From positions 2,571,001 to 2,635,000 of the forward strand of contig NZ_CP092832.1 of the NCBI RefSeq assembly GCF_022532105.1: a stretch of 64,000 bases of DNA, given 5' to 3'. How positions within the stretch are numbered: position 1 is the stretch's first letter; every line of letters starts with the position of its first letter. Below the pieces are notes generated by a model. That model saw only the letters and a program-made list of their open reading frames with translations. It was not told where the DNA came from and did not search any database. Shown here in pieces: positions 9,005-17,863 of this stretch. Source of the DNA: Flavobacterium sp. HJ-32-4. Its GTDB lineage: Bacteria > Bacteroidota > Bacteroidia > Flavobacteriales > Flavobacteriaceae. The position numbers and the translations under genes are program-made.

Positions 9005-9038
9005 AAAAAGCCCTCCAGTCTCAACCAAAGGGCTTTTT
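9005..9038 (-). terminator. Terminator downstream of the 46-residue protein
   Basis: Stem AAAAAGCCCT / AGGGCTTTTT (arms at 9005-9014 and 9029-9038). On the minus strand it follows the small acidic protein gene. Confidence 0.75.
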
Positions 9039-9136
9039 CGCATGGTGCCGAACACACATGCACTGCGGGCTGCTAACTTAACAGCGCTATAAGGTAACTG
9101 CTGTACTTCGTGACGTAATACTGCGCAGTCGTCACA

Positions 9137-9277
9137 TTATTCCGGATCATTCTGAAGCGCATAGTACATTTCATTAGGGTCGTAGTCGAAATCGAAATCG
9201 AACTGATTGTCGTAGTCGGTGTCATCGTTGATGCGGATGATCTCCATGTCGTCTTCGTAGTTGAATGTGGCTTCCAT
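9137..9277 (-). CDS. Small acidic protein, 46 residues
   Basis: An ORF starting MEATFNYEDDMEIIRIND. It is very rich in Asp, Tyr and Phe (QFDFDFDYDPNEMYYAL), with no membrane segment. Similar short Asp/Tyr-rich proteins are common in Flavobacteriaceae; function unknown. Support comes from the biased composition, a proper ATG and stop, and a good terminator about 100 bases downstream. It is convergent with the repeat block. Confidence 0.55.
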   Translation of the reverse strand: MEATFNYEDDMEIIRINDDTDYDNQFDFDFDYDPNEMYYALQNDPE

Positions 9278-9489
9278 TTGTAGTGGCTTTAGGTTGTGTC
9301 ACAAAGTTGCCCAAAGTTAGGCGCGAACGCCTTACACCATTTTGGAGAATCGTTATATAATTCGAAGAAAAACGTTACGGAAATGTATTGGAAATGTAAA
9401 TTTTGGGCGTTGCCCGTGTCGATAACGCATTGATTTCCATGCAACGCTTCGCTTTTCGCAGTTCGTTGGGAAATAACCGCAGGCACGGG

Positions 9490-9640
9490 CCTGGCCCTCC
9501 GCTATAGCCCTTTTACCTCAGGCGGCGCCGCATCGGCGCACCGCGGCTTCCGTTGGTCGCCCCGTTTGCCGGCGTCGCCAGGCCTTCGGTTGCAAGGGGC
9601 TGCCGCTGCGGTCCCTAACGCAAACCGCTACCGTGGCGTT
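9490..9640 (+). repeat. GC-rich interspersed repeat, copy 1
   Basis: Non-coding and much more GC-rich than the bases to its left. It shares three exact anchors with the inverted copy at 11623-11733: TCCGCTATAGCCCTT (9498-9512), GCTTCCGTTGGTCGC (9546-9560) and GGGGCTGCCGCT (9596-9607), in the same order. The rest of the 9278-9643 gap shows nothing I can call. Confidence 0.7.
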
Positions 9641-9643
9641 TGA

Positions 9644-10405
9644 TCAAAACCGGCCACTGAGCAGCGTACCGCCGATAGGTGCTTTGGCTTCGATGCCGAG
9701 TTTTTTCATCATTTCATAGGTGGTGCACACGGCGGCTGATGTAACCGGGAGACCCGTGGCTTGTTCCAACAGGTCAATCGCCTCTAACGACGGCATCTGC
9801 ACACAGGCCGAGGCGACCAATACGTCAACGCCGGTCAGGTCAAGACGTTTGTAGATTTCGAGGAGGTTCATCGGATTCTGGGCCGCGACTTCCAGATTAT
9901 CGGGGATTTCAAGGGCGATGGAGTCGACGACCTCAAACCCCTGGTGTTCGATATAATCGACCACGAGGTCGGTGAGGGGGCGCATATAGGGCGTGATGAC
10001 GGCCACTTTTTTGGCGCCGAGGGTTGTAAGTCCATTGATGAGCGCACCGGCGCTGGTTACAATTGGAGTAGGGAAGCCGTTCGCCACGGTTTCCTGGTGG
10101 AGGTTGACCTCCGACACGCAATGGTAGCCGCGGCCCATGCTCATGATGGCGACCAGACAGGCGTAGCCCATCACGTCGACGTGGGCGTCAGAGAGCTCGA
10201 GGGCACATTTGAGGCTCATGGCGTCCATGGCTTCGAGTTCTTCTTTGGTGACTTTCTTCATGCGCATCCGGCTGGAGTGGAAGGTGAAGCGCTCAGGTAA
10301 CACGGTCTCCCGCGCGCGAAAAATCGCCGGGATCTCGGTTTCCATGGTGACGTTCGAAGAGGGCACGATCTGCCCGATGCGGTATTTTTTAGGTGCTGTA
10401 TTCAC
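9644..10405 (-). CDS. Maleate cis-trans isomerase (Asp/Glu racemase superfamily)
   Basis: 253 residues, cytosolic. The enzyme converts maleate to fumarate without cofactor through two cysteines. Both are visible: MGYACLVAIMS (about residue 82) and VASACVQMPS (about residue 198). The N-terminal IGQIVPSSNVTMETE is the P-S-x-N substrate loop of maleate isomerases and arylmalonate decarboxylases; having both cysteines favours isomerase. The start codon overlaps the stop of the small membrane protein gene by four bases, which in turn overlaps the FAH-family hydrolase gene, so the three are translationally coupled. This places it as the last step of gentisate breakdown through maleate. Alternative: another member of the racemase family. 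Confidence 0.8.
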   Translation of the reverse strand: MNTAPKKYRIGQIVPSSNVTMETEIPAIFRARETVLPERFTFHSSRMRMKKVTKEELEAMDAMSLKCALELSDAHVDVMGYACLVAIMSMGRGYHCVSEVNLHQETVANGFPTPIVTSAGALINGLTTLGAKKVAVITPYMRPLTDLVVDYIEHQGFEVVDSIALEIPDNLEVAAQNPMNLLEIYKRLDLTGVDVLVASACVQMPSLEAIDLLEQATGLPVTSAAVCTTYEMMKKLGIEAKAPIGGTLLSGRF

Positions 10406-10629
10406 GGTTGTTCTTTCTTTTTTGTAAAATCGAAGCGGGCAAAGATATTGATCAGGCCGAGAAGAAGGGCTGTTCCGAAGGAAATCTGTAATGATTGTAG
10501 GAACGCCAAAGTAAAGCTGAAGTTCTCTTCACTTAGGCCCATAATCAGCGTAAACACCATCAGGCCGAAAAAAAGCCCAAGGCCAACCGCAGAAAAGACC
10601 ATCCAGAAATAATACCAGCTATTTTTCAC
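10402..10629 (-). CDS. Small two-helix membrane protein between hydrolase and isomerase
   Basis: 75 residues with two membrane helices (roughly 8-30 and 44-64) and a basic/acidic tail TKKKEQP. No family recognised. It overlaps the upstream hydrolase gene (10626-10629) and the downstream isomerase gene (10402-10405) by four bases each, so it is certainly part of the operon. It might help transport or anchor the enzymes, but nothing in the sequence proves this. Confidence 0.75.
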   Translation of the reverse strand: MKNSWYYFWMVFSAVGLGLFFGLMVFTLIMGLSEENFSFTLAFLQSLQISFGTALLLGLINIFARFDFTKKKEQP

Positions 10630-11537
10630 CTTCCTAACTCTTTGATTGTATTGGTGATAGTACCAATTCCTTCCACCGTGGCTTCCACCACGTCACCATG
10701 CCACATCCATTCCTGTGGGTCGCGGCCGGCGCCGACTCCGGCAGGTGTTCCCGTGGCAATGATGTCGCCGGGTTCGAGGGTGAAGACGGTGCTCAGGTCT
10801 TCGATCAGGTCGGCAATGCGGAACAGCATGAATTTGGTGTTGGAACGTTGTTTCTCGACACCGTTCACCGTCAGCCACAGGTTCAGGTTGTGCGGATCGG
10901 GAATTTCGTCTTTTGTTACCAGCACGGGCCCCATAGGCGCGAAGGTATCCTGGCCTTTCGATACGATCCATTGCCCGGCGCGACGGCAGTCACGGGCGGA
11001 AATATCGTTGATGACGGTGTAGCCAAACACGTGGTCGAGGGCCTGGTCTTTCGGAATGTATTTACCGCCTTTCCCAATGACGACGGCCAATTCGACTTCC
11101 CAATCCAATTGTTGGGTGAGTTTTGGGTTGTGTATAATAAAGGTGTTGGTGCCGGTCACCGCCGTGGGTGGCTTGGAAAAAATCACCGGTTGTTGCGGCA
11201 ATTCTTTTGAGGTATCAAGGGTGCGGGCACTTTCGGCCACGTGTTCGGTGTAGTTCAACCCGATACCGATGATATTCTTACGCGGACGTGGGATAGGGGC
11301 GAGCAGCGTGACTTCCGCCAAGGGCACAGCCATCGCGGCCAGCTGGTTCTCGTTGAGTTCTTTTCGGGCCGCGGCAATGGAAGCCAACATTTCCGGACCG
11401 CCGTCGATGATCTCGAGCAGGGTAGACGGAAACGGGGTTCCCAGTTTGTTGCCGAGTGATTCGAGCGATATCACGATGTCGGTTTCTACAAGGCCGACGT
11501 GGGTTTTGGACTGGAGTTGGAAAGTGGAGAATTTCAT
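10626..11537 (-). CDS. Fumarylacetoacetate hydrolase family protein, likely maleylpyruvate or fumarylpyruvate hydrolase
   Basis: 303 residues, usual length for the family. The FAH fold is marked by NIIGIGLNYTEHVAES, the metal-binding DWEVELAVVIG (Glu-x-Glu near residue 147), GYTVINDISARD, the catalytic-lid segment SKGQDTFAPMGP, and TGTPAGVG at the end. Family members cleave C-C bonds in beta-diketo acids using a divalent metal. Beside a gentisate dioxygenase and a maleate isomerase the best reading is direct hydrolysis of maleylpyruvate to maleate plus pyruvate; no glutathione-dependent isomerase gene is near. Other FAH substrates cannot be excluded. Confidence 0.82.
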   Translation of the reverse strand: MKFSTFQLQSKTHVGLVETDIVISLESLGNKLGTPFPSTLLEIIDGGPEMLASIAAARKELNENQLAAMAVPLAEVTLLAPIPRPRKNIIGIGLNYTEHVAESARTLDTSKELPQQPVIFSKPPTAVTGTNTFIIHNPKLTQQLDWEVELAVVIGKGGKYIPKDQALDHVFGYTVINDISARDCRRAGQWIVSKGQDTFAPMGPVLVTKDEIPDPHNLNLWLTVNGVEKQRSNTKFMLFRIADLIEDLSTVFTLEPGDIIATGTPAGVGAGRDPQEWMWHGDVVEATVEGIGTITNTIKELGR

Positions 11538-11622
11538 GAGTTAGGAGTTGGGAGGGAGGAGTTACGAGTTAGTGGTCAGTAGTCGGTAGTTGAAGCTGGG
11601 TATACGGCCTAGCCCCGATGGG

Positions 11623-11733
11623 AGCGGCAGCCCCTGATGACGGAAGGCTGGCCTTGCCGGGCTGTGGGCGCGACCAACGGAAGCGTTCGCAGACCGCTGC
11701 AGGGCCGCCTGATCGGCGAAGGGCTATAGCGGA
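11623..11733 (-). repeat. GC-rich interspersed repeat, copy 2 (inverted)
   Basis: It lies in the 204-base gap between the hydrolase and dioxygenase genes. Read on the minus strand it carries the same three anchors as the copy at 9490: TCCGCTATAGCCCTT (11719-11733), GCTTCCGTTGGTCGC (11670-11684) and GGGGCTGCCGCT (11623-11634). Next to it, at 11538-11590, is a degenerate GAGTTAGGAGTT / GTCAGTAGTCGGTAG simple repeat. Confidence 0.7.
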
Positions 11734-11741
11734 CAGCGGGA

Positions 11742-12854
11742 TCATGCTTCCAAAATCTGGTAACCGTCGTTTTCCGGATAGGCTTTTTCCTGGTAGAGTC
11801 CGAGGGCCTCGATGGTGGGTAAATCGTTGAACGAGAACAGGCAGGCGTCTTCCGAATCAGACAGGTTGACGTGTTCGTGGTACGTCCATGACGGAACGCA
11901 GAAGATGTCGCGTTCGCGCCAGTCGAAGCGTTTGCCGCCGATGATCGAATAGCCGTGGCCTTTGGCGCATTGGTAGACGAATGAGCCGGTGTGTTTGTGG
12001 GCTTTGGTGTGTTCGCCAGCGCGCAGTAACTGCATGGTAGCGCCCATGGTTTGCATGACGTGGCCGCCGGTGAGTGGGTTGGTATAGCGCATGATGATGC
12101 CGTCGAAAGGCGATCCTTCGTTGACTTCAGCGGCTTTGAGCAATGCGGGATATACGTCTTTCCACGCGTATTTAAAGAGCGGTGAATACGGCTTGTCCCA
12201 CACATGTTGCGAGGGTACGATGCCGGCTCCGGAGTAGCTCATCGGCAGGTAATTAACCGGTGCCACGAGGGGTTGTTTGCCATCGAAAACCGCGTAATCA
12301 TTGGCTTCGAGGGCATTTACGAGCGGAATGTCGAGTCCGTCCTGCCAAATGCAGGTTTTGCCGCCTTCCTCCACACCGTGTTCGTGCCAAGCCGAATTGG
12401 GCGTGATGACGAAGTCGTTGACTTCCAGCATGATTTTGTGTCCGTCTACCACGGTATAACCGCGTTCGCCCTCCATAATGAACCGCAGGGCCGATGCGCG
12501 GTGGCGGTGGGCCGACGTGCTTTCGCCGGGGCGCGTGACCTGGATGCCGGTGTAGAGCCAGCCGACGGCTGCGCTGACATCGCGGCGTTTGTCGTTGACG
12601 AGGTATACGACGCGGCGGCCGGCTTGTTCGGGCGTTACGAGTTCGGATGATTTGAGCACGAGCTCGCGTAGATCGCTGTATTTCCAAAGCATCGGAATTG
12701 ACGACGTGCGCGGTTCCCAGGGTTCGATGTCGTTGGCGACCGTCCAGAGAGCGCCGGCGCCGAGCGTTTCGAGTTCGCGGTAATACGCTTCGAGTTCTGG
12801 AGTGTCGGTGACGCGGGCACGGCCGAGGACGTCGTCGGAATGTTGTGTATCCAT
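11742..12854 (-). CDS. Gentisate 1,2-dioxygenase-like bicupin
   Basis: 370 residues, two cupin domains. The first cupin has the iron-binding pattern AHRHRASALRFIMEG followed by AWHEHG; this HxH form with the RASALRF stretch is typical of gentisate and 1-hydroxy-2-naphthoate dioxygenases. The second cupin keeps KAHKHTGSFVYQ and YHEH. Such enzymes use Fe(II) and O2 to open gentisate to maleylpyruvate. Cytosolic. The downstream genes on the same strand (hydrolase, maleate isomerase) are the logical next steps, though a repeat element separates them. Salicylate dioxygenase is a related alternative, since some bicupins open salicylate directly. Confidence 0.82.
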   Translation of the reverse strand: MDTQHSDDVLGRARVTDTPELEAYYRELETLGAGALWTVANDIEPWEPRTSSIPMLWKYSDLRELVLKSSELVTPEQAGRRVVYLVNDKRRDVSAAVGWLYTGIQVTRPGESTSAHRHRASALRFIMEGERGYTVVDGHKIMLEVNDFVITPNSAWHEHGVEEGGKTCIWQDGLDIPLVNALEANDYAVFDGKQPLVAPVNYLPMSYSGAGIVPSQHVWDKPYSPLFKYAWKDVYPALLKAAEVNEGSPFDGIIMRYTNPLTGGHVMQTMGATMQLLRAGEHTKAHKHTGSFVYQCAKGHGYSIIGGKRFDWRERDIFCVPSWTYHEHVNLSDSEDACLFSFNDLPTIEALGLYQEKAYPENDGYQILEA

Positions 12855-13146
12855 TTAGAGAGTCAAACCTTTGGCCAGACGGCCGGATTAATCGATGCTA
12901 AATTTAGTTATTGTCGGGAAATTATATCGTTGTCGTGGTGGGTAAAATTAGTTCGTGAATTAAAAGAAAGGACTCTGATCGTCATTTTTCGGTCAATCGT
13001 GTAGATTTCGATATACAGCCCCGGATGTCGTTGAAACCTTGAAAAACGTGGAATTCCGCGGTATTTTGGAATCTCTTATCAAACTATAATTTATATTATG
13101 TAAAATAGAATTTTTCAAAACAGGGAACGGTATGCTCCCTGTCGTA
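12855..13146. other. Intergenic gap with terminator hairpin at 13120-13142
   Basis: 292 bases, AT-rich. On the minus strand an inverted repeat ACAGGGA / TCCCTGT (13120-13126 and 13136-13142), followed by a T-rich run, should end the aldehyde dehydrogenase transcript. A near-consensus -7 box TAAATTTA at 12899-12906 may serve the dioxygenase gene; it is self-complementary and has one mismatch, so it is weak evidence. Confidence 0.5.
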
Positions 13147-14769
13147 TTAGAAAATAAACTTTGTGCTGAGGAAATTGGACCCGTCACCGTCCACTACTTC
13201 GTTGATGAGTTTGGTGTTGGTGTCGTTCATTTTGAAGGCCACCAATGAACGGATCGAAAATGATCGTATCGCGTCGGTAACTGACAACGTTCCTTCGGCG
13301 CTGTCTTTGCGTCCGGTAAACGGAAACACGTCGGGTCCGCGCTGCGCCTGGCTGTTGACGTTGACGCGGCTGACGATGTTGACCAGCGGATCAATCATCT
13401 GGCCGAGTTCCGTGGCGTCGTTTGTAAACACGCTTACCTGTTGTCCGTATTTCGCATCAATCAGGTACTGCAGTACTTCTTCCCAGTCGTCGTATGGAAC
13501 GACCGGCACAATCGGCCCGAATTGTTCTTCATGGTACAGCCGCATGTCGCTGTTGACCGGATAAACCACGGCCGGATAATAAAACGATTCCTGTGAGCGA
13601 CCGCCGTTTTCATTGACGACTTTGGCGCCTTTTTCGATGGCATCGGCCACACAATCGTTGAGATAGTCGATTTTTTCGGCCTCCGGCAACGGCGTGAACA
13701 TCACATCCGGTTCCCATGGCAGGCCAAACTTGCAGGCAGCGATGGCGGCGCTGAAGGCTGCGAGAAACTCGTCGGCCTTGCTGCGGTGCACCCACACGAT
13801 CTTAAGCGCCGTGCAGCGTTGTCCGTTAAACGACAGGCTTCCGGCCAGTATCTCCTTCACTGCCAATGACATATCGACGTTTCCGGTGACGATGGCGGCG
13901 TTTTTCGCGTCGAGTCCGAGTACCGCCCGCAAACGGTTCACTTTCGGGTGTTGCTTCTTCAGTTCGTTTGCTACCTTACTTGATCCGATGAGCGTCAACA
14001 CATTGATTTTCCCCGAGTGCATCAACCCCGGTATGATATCGCTGCCGCGACCGTAAAGGAAATTGATGACGCCTTTGGGGAAACTTTCCAGGAACGCTTC
14101 CTGCAATGGATAATGTAGTAAGGTACCATATTTCGGCGGTTTGAATAACAAGGTATTCCCCATTATCAATGCGGGAATCAATGTTGTAAACGTTTCATTT
14201 AGAGGGTAATTGTATGGTCCCATACAAAGTACCACTCCAAGTGGCGAACGCCGTATCTGTGCCCCCACGCCTTCCGTTATTTCAAATCCCGAAGCCTCGC
14301 GGTCGAGGTTTTTCAGGGCGTCGATGGTGGCGTAAATGTAGGCAACCGTCCGGTCGAATTCCTTGGTAGCATCGGCATGTGATTTCCCGATTTCCCACAT
14401 GATGAGTTTGACGGTTTCCTCCTTCTTCTGGATCATCTTCCGGGTGAAGGTTTCGACACAGGCAATGCGGTTTTCGACGCTGCGGGTCGGCCAGTCTCCC
14501 CTGCCGTCGTTCCAGGCGGCCACGGCGGCTTCGAGTGCCTGTGCGGCTTCGGCCTCCGTGCAAACAGGATAACTTCCTATTTTCTTCTTTTGCAGTCCTT
14601 TATCAGTTTTTATATAAACCGGTGATAGCACATCCTGGAACGGCCCGTCCCACTTGCGCATGGTTCCGTCTAAAAGGAAATACTCCTGTCGCACTTCGTC
14701 GATCCGGAAGGCTTCCGGGATCTCATTCTCTGCGATAAATAGCGAGGCAAGCCGTTCGTTGAAGTCCAT
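13147..14769 (-). CDS. NADP-dependent glyceraldehyde-3-phosphate dehydrogenase-like aldehyde dehydrogenase
   Basis: 540 residues of the aldehyde dehydrogenase superfamily. The NAD(P)-binding segment is VVLCMGPYNYPLNETFTTLIPALIMGN, seen as GPYNYPLNE; the catalytic Cys is in FNGQRCTALK (about residue 314) and the general-base Glu in the LRAVLGLDAKNAAIV region is replaced by GLDAKN, as in GapN-type enzymes. The long N-terminal segment (about 80 residues) matches the non-phosphorylating GapN group, which oxidises glyceraldehyde 3-phosphate to 3-phosphoglycerate with NADPH formation. It is followed upstream, 3 bases apart, by the alcohol dehydrogenase gene. It could act on another aldehyde. Confidence 0.8.
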   Translation of the reverse strand: MDFNERLASLFIAENEIPEAFRIDEVRQEYFLLDGTMRKWDGPFQDVLSPVYIKTDKGLQKKKIGSYPVCTEAEAAQALEAAVAAWNDGRGDWPTRSVENRIACVETFTRKMIQKKEETVKLIMWEIGKSHADATKEFDRTVAYIYATIDALKNLDREASGFEITEGVGAQIRRSPLGVVLCMGPYNYPLNETFTTLIPALIMGNTLLFKPPKYGTLLHYPLQEAFLESFPKGVINFLYGRGSDIIPGLMHSGKINVLTLIGSSKVANELKKQHPKVNRLRAVLGLDAKNAAIVTGNVDMSLAVKEILAGSLSFNGQRCTALKIVWVHRSKADEFLAAFSAAIAACKFGLPWEPDVMFTPLPEAEKIDYLNDCVADAIEKGAKVVNENGGRSQESFYYPAVVYPVNSDMRLYHEEQFGPIVPVVPYDDWEEVLQYLIDAKYGQQVSVFTNDATELGQMIDPLVNIVSRVNVNSQAQRGPDVFPFTGRKDSAEGTLSVTDAIRSFSIRSLVAFKMNDTNTKLINEVVDGDGSNFLSTKFIF

Positions 14770-14772
14770 GTC

Positions 14773-15822
14773 TTATTGTTTTAAAGAAGCCATATCAATC
14801 ACAAAGCGGTATTTCACGTCGCTGCGCACCATACGTTCATAGGCCTCGTTGATATAGTCCATGTTGATGAGTTCGATATCCGACACTATGCCGTGTTCCG
14901 CACAATAGTCGAGCATTTCCTGGGTTTCCGCGATACCGCCGATCATACTTCCCATAATCTTACGGCGTTTTGGCACGAGCAAAAACGACGGGATGTGGGC
15001 CGGTTCCGATGGTAATCCAAGAATCACCAGGGTGCCCCCTTTCCGCAACAGCGCTACATAGGCGGCGTGGTCGTGGTTGGCGGCCACCGTATCGATGATG
15101 ACGTCGAACGTATTGGCGAGTGCCGCCATTTTAGCCGGATCGCTCGTCAACGCAAAATGGTGGGCGCCGAGCGACCGGGCGTCCGCTTCTTTTGAAGGTG
15201 AACCGCTGAGCATGGTGACTTCTGCCCCGAACGAAGCGGCGAATTTCACGGCCATGTGCCCGAGTCCGCCGAGTCCCAACACCCCTACTTTATGCCCTTT
15301 TCCTACCTTTAAGTAGCGAAGTGGCGAATAGGTCGTGACGCCGGCACACAACAGCGGTGCTACGGCTTTGAGGTCGAGTTTGTCAGAGACTTTTACCACA
15401 TACTCCTCGTCTACCTGGATCGCAGTTGAATAGCCCCCGTACGTCGGTGCGCCAGTGCCTCTTTGAAGGCTATTGTAGGTAAAGGTCGGGCCTTCGTCGC
15501 AGTATTGCTCCTCTCCTGCCTTACAGCTCGAACATTGGCGACACGAATCGACGAAACAACCGACACCGGCGAGGTCGCCTGCGCGGAATTTGGTAACGGC
15601 AGCGCCGACTTCCGTAATGCGTCCGACAATTTCGTGGCCAGGCACCAAAGGATAGATGGCGGGGCCCCAGTCGCCTTTGGCGGTATGTAAATCAGAGTGG
15701 CACACGCCACTATATAGGATATCGATTCGTACCTGATGGGGTTTCAGTTCGCCGCGGTCGAGTTCAAACGGGCGTAATGGCGTTTGGGCGTCGTAGGCGG
15801 CATATGCTTTTACAAGTGTCAT
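14773..15822 (-). CDS. Zinc-dependent NAD(P) alcohol dehydrogenase (YahK/CAD type)
   Basis: 349 residues from the ATG at 15822 (MTLVKAYAAYDAQTPLRP); an upstream in-frame ATG gives an unlikely 15-residue extension. The catalytic zinc ligands are in GVCHSDLHTAKGDWG and PGHEIVGRI; the structural zinc has CRQCSSCKAGEEQYC. The cofactor loop is GLGGLGHMAVKFA. This is the cinnamyl-alcohol-dehydrogenase-like group, which reduces a wide range of aldehydes, usually with NADPH. It is the first gene of a two-gene unit with the GapN-like gene, pointing to paired alcohol/aldehyde interconversion. Physiological substrate unknown. Confidence 0.88.
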   Translation of the reverse strand: MTLVKAYAAYDAQTPLRPFELDRGELKPHQVRIDILYSGVCHSDLHTAKGDWGPAIYPLVPGHEIVGRITEVGAAVTKFRAGDLAGVGCFVDSCRQCSSCKAGEEQYCDEGPTFTYNSLQRGTGAPTYGGYSTAIQVDEEYVVKVSDKLDLKAVAPLLCAGVTTYSPLRYLKVGKGHKVGVLGLGGLGHMAVKFAASFGAEVTMLSGSPSKEADARSLGAHHFALTSDPAKMAALANTFDVIIDTVAANHDHAAYVALLRKGGTLVILGLPSEPAHIPSFLLVPKRRKIMGSMIGGIAETQEMLDYCAEHGIVSDIELINMDYINEAYERMVRSDVKYRFVIDMASLKQ

Positions 15823-15952
15823 GATAATGGGTTTTAGGTGCCCTAAGGTACGCAAATGCCCGCGCACTTCCCAAGAATTTACCGTCTTGTTATTCGCGGT
15901 TTCCTATTGCGCCTACCGTTTTATTTGCGTACTTTTAGACCTTTCCCACCAT

Positions 15953-17863
15953 ATGAAAAACAGCGTTGCCGAACGGATAGCCGATTTCCTCGGAGCCTAT
16001 CCGCCCTTCAACTACCTTACCCACGACGAGCTGCTGCGCGTCGCCGCGGATGTGCGCGTATTGAGTCTCGAAAAGAACAAGATGATTTTCCAGATCAACG
16101 ATGCGTTGCATGCCTATTTCTATGTAGTGGCGTCAGGCGTGATCAATCTTTTTACCATTTCGGATGCGGAGGAAACACTCCTGAACCGCTGCGAGCCCGG
16201 CGATATTCTAGGCCTGCGCCCGTTTTTTGCCAAGAATAATTATATGATGACGGCGAAGGCGCGCGAGGAAAGCATCGTCTACGCCATTCCCATCGATTCG
16301 TTTCGCCCGTTTGCCCTGACGAATGCGGAGGTCTTGGACTTCCTGCTGCAGAGTTTCGCCAGCACGGCGCGCGGAACGGTTACGGCGGGAAAAGGAAAAC
16401 TGCTGAATGACAGTGTGCAACTGACGGATGGCACGACCGAAATCCAGTTCTTCCAATCGCTCGATTACAATCGGACGCCGCTATTGGTCTCACCCGGACA
16501 TCCGGTGCAACAGGTGGCGCAGCAAATGACGGATAACCTGACGGGCTGCGCGATCGTGCAGGAAAAGAACATGCCGTTGGGATGGATCACCGATGCGGAC
16601 ATACGCGCTAAAATCGCTACCGGACGGTTTCCCGCCACGACGGAAGTCCGAAATATCATGGCCTCAAACGTCATTACCGTACCCGAGAACCTGTCGCTGG
16701 CGGAAGCCCAATTAGCGATGCTCCGGCACAACGTCTCGTTTCTTTGTGTGACGATTGACGGTTCCGAACGTTCGCCGATACGGGGCGTGGTGTCGCAACA
16801 TGACCTGATTGCCGCTCAGGCGAACAACCCGGGTGTGCTGATCAAAGAGATCAAACGCGCGGCAGCCCCTTCCGAACTGAAAGAACTTCGGGAAAAACTG
16901 GCGGATTTCATACGGATTTCCATCGACAATAAAATCCCGTTGTCGCATATCAGCAATATTGCCGGCGAGGTGAATATCGCGTTGGTGAAACGGGCGATCG
17001 ATTTGGCCGTCCTGGATTTTGGCTCCCCTCCTGCCCGATTCTCATGGCTGATTGTCGGTAGCCAGGGCCGGAAGGAACAGTTGCTGCTCACCGACCAGGA
17101 CAGCTTTTTGGTTTTTGAGGATGTGGCGCCGGAGAAATACAAAGAAGTCAAAGATTACTTCCTTCGTCTCGCAAAGCGTACCGACCAGATTTTAGAGGAA
17201 GTAGGATACGCGCCGTCACCGGATGGTATCGTGGCGGGTAATCCGTTGTGGTGCCGTTCGCTCTCCGACTGGCTCCAGCAATACGAAGAATGGATGACGA
17301 ATCCGGGTTCAAAAGCCGAATCAAGCCATGCCATCTTCTTCGATTACGAACTGGCGTATGGCGAAACCTCATTGGAAGAAGCGCTTACGGAAGTCATTTT
17401 CCGTCATACGAAAAACAAGAAATTCCTTGCACTGCTCGCGACGGAAGCGTTGAAACGGCCGTTGCCATTGAGCTTTTTCAAGAATTTTATTGTAGAGGAA
17501 GAAGGTCCGCATAAAGATTTGTTCGATATCAAAAACCGCGGACTGCTGATCTACGCCGATATGGCGCGGGTGTTGTCGCTGAGCCTTAATATCAAAGGCA
17601 TCAACAATACCTTTGCCCGTTTCCGCCAATTGGCGATGACGGAATCCAAGTACACCGATGCCTACCAGAATGCGGCGGAGGCTTTCCAGACCTTACAGAA
17701 ATTCCGTGCGGTCAATGGCTTACGCAACGGCACGAACGGGCAGTTTATCTCGATTGAGGAGCTGTCGAAAAACGATCGCGAACGGTTGAAAAACTGCTTC
17801 CTTCCGTTGAAAGACCTTGAAGAAATCCTGAAACACAAGTTCCAGCTTACGTATTTTTCATGA
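15953..17863 (+). CDS. DUF294 nucleotidyltransferase-like protein with cNMP-binding and CBS domains
   Basis: 636 residues from the ATG at 15953 (MKNSVAERIADFLGAYPPF); the frame is open upstream but that part is unlike the family. Order of domains: cyclic-nucleotide-binding fold (about 15-140), two CBS repeats (about 165-290, for example GCAIVQEKNMPLGWITDADIR), then the putative nucleotidyltransferase with GSQGRKEQLLLTDQDS, and a helical DUF294 C-terminal domain. These proteins are thought to be nucleotide-responsive signalling enzymes; the reaction is unproven. Its stop overlaps the start of the exonuclease-like gene by four bases, so they are coupled. Such pairs often lie beside acetate-uptake genes, as here. 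Confidence 0.88.
   Translation: MKNSVAERIADFLGAYPPFNYLTHDELLRVAADVRVLSLEKNKMIFQINDALHAYFYVVASGVINLFTISDAEETLLNRCEPGDILGLRPFFAKNNYMMTAKAREESIVYAIPIDSFRPFALTNAEVLDFLLQSFASTARGTVTAGKGKLLNDSVQLTDGTTEIQFFQSLDYNRTPLLVSPGHPVQQVAQQMTDNLTGCAIVQEKNMPLGWITDADIRAKIATGRFPATTEVRNIMASNVITVPENLSLAEAQLAMLRHNVSFLCVTIDGSERSPIRGVVSQHDLIAAQANNPGVLIKEIKRAAAPSELKELREKLADFIRISIDNKIPLSHISNIAGEVNIALVKRAIDLAVLDFGSPPARFSWLIVGSQGRKEQLLLTDQDSFLVFEDVAPEKYKEVKDYFLRLAKRTDQILEEVGYAPSPDGIVAGNPLWCRSLSDWLQQYEEWMTNPGSKAESSHAIFFDYELAYGETSLEEALTEVIFRHTKNKKFLALLATEALKRPLPLSFFKNFIVEEEGPHKDLFDIKNRGLLIYADMARVLSLSLNIKGINNTFARFRQLAMTESKYTDAYQNAAEAFQTLQKFRAVNGLRNGTNGQFISIEELSKNDRERLKNCFLPLKDLEEILKHKFQLTYFS

Noticed and set aside
9289..9486. 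A 65-codon minus-strand ORF before the GC-rich repeat
   Set aside because: No motif or sensible composition, and it lies in the gap in front of a repeat; probably chance.
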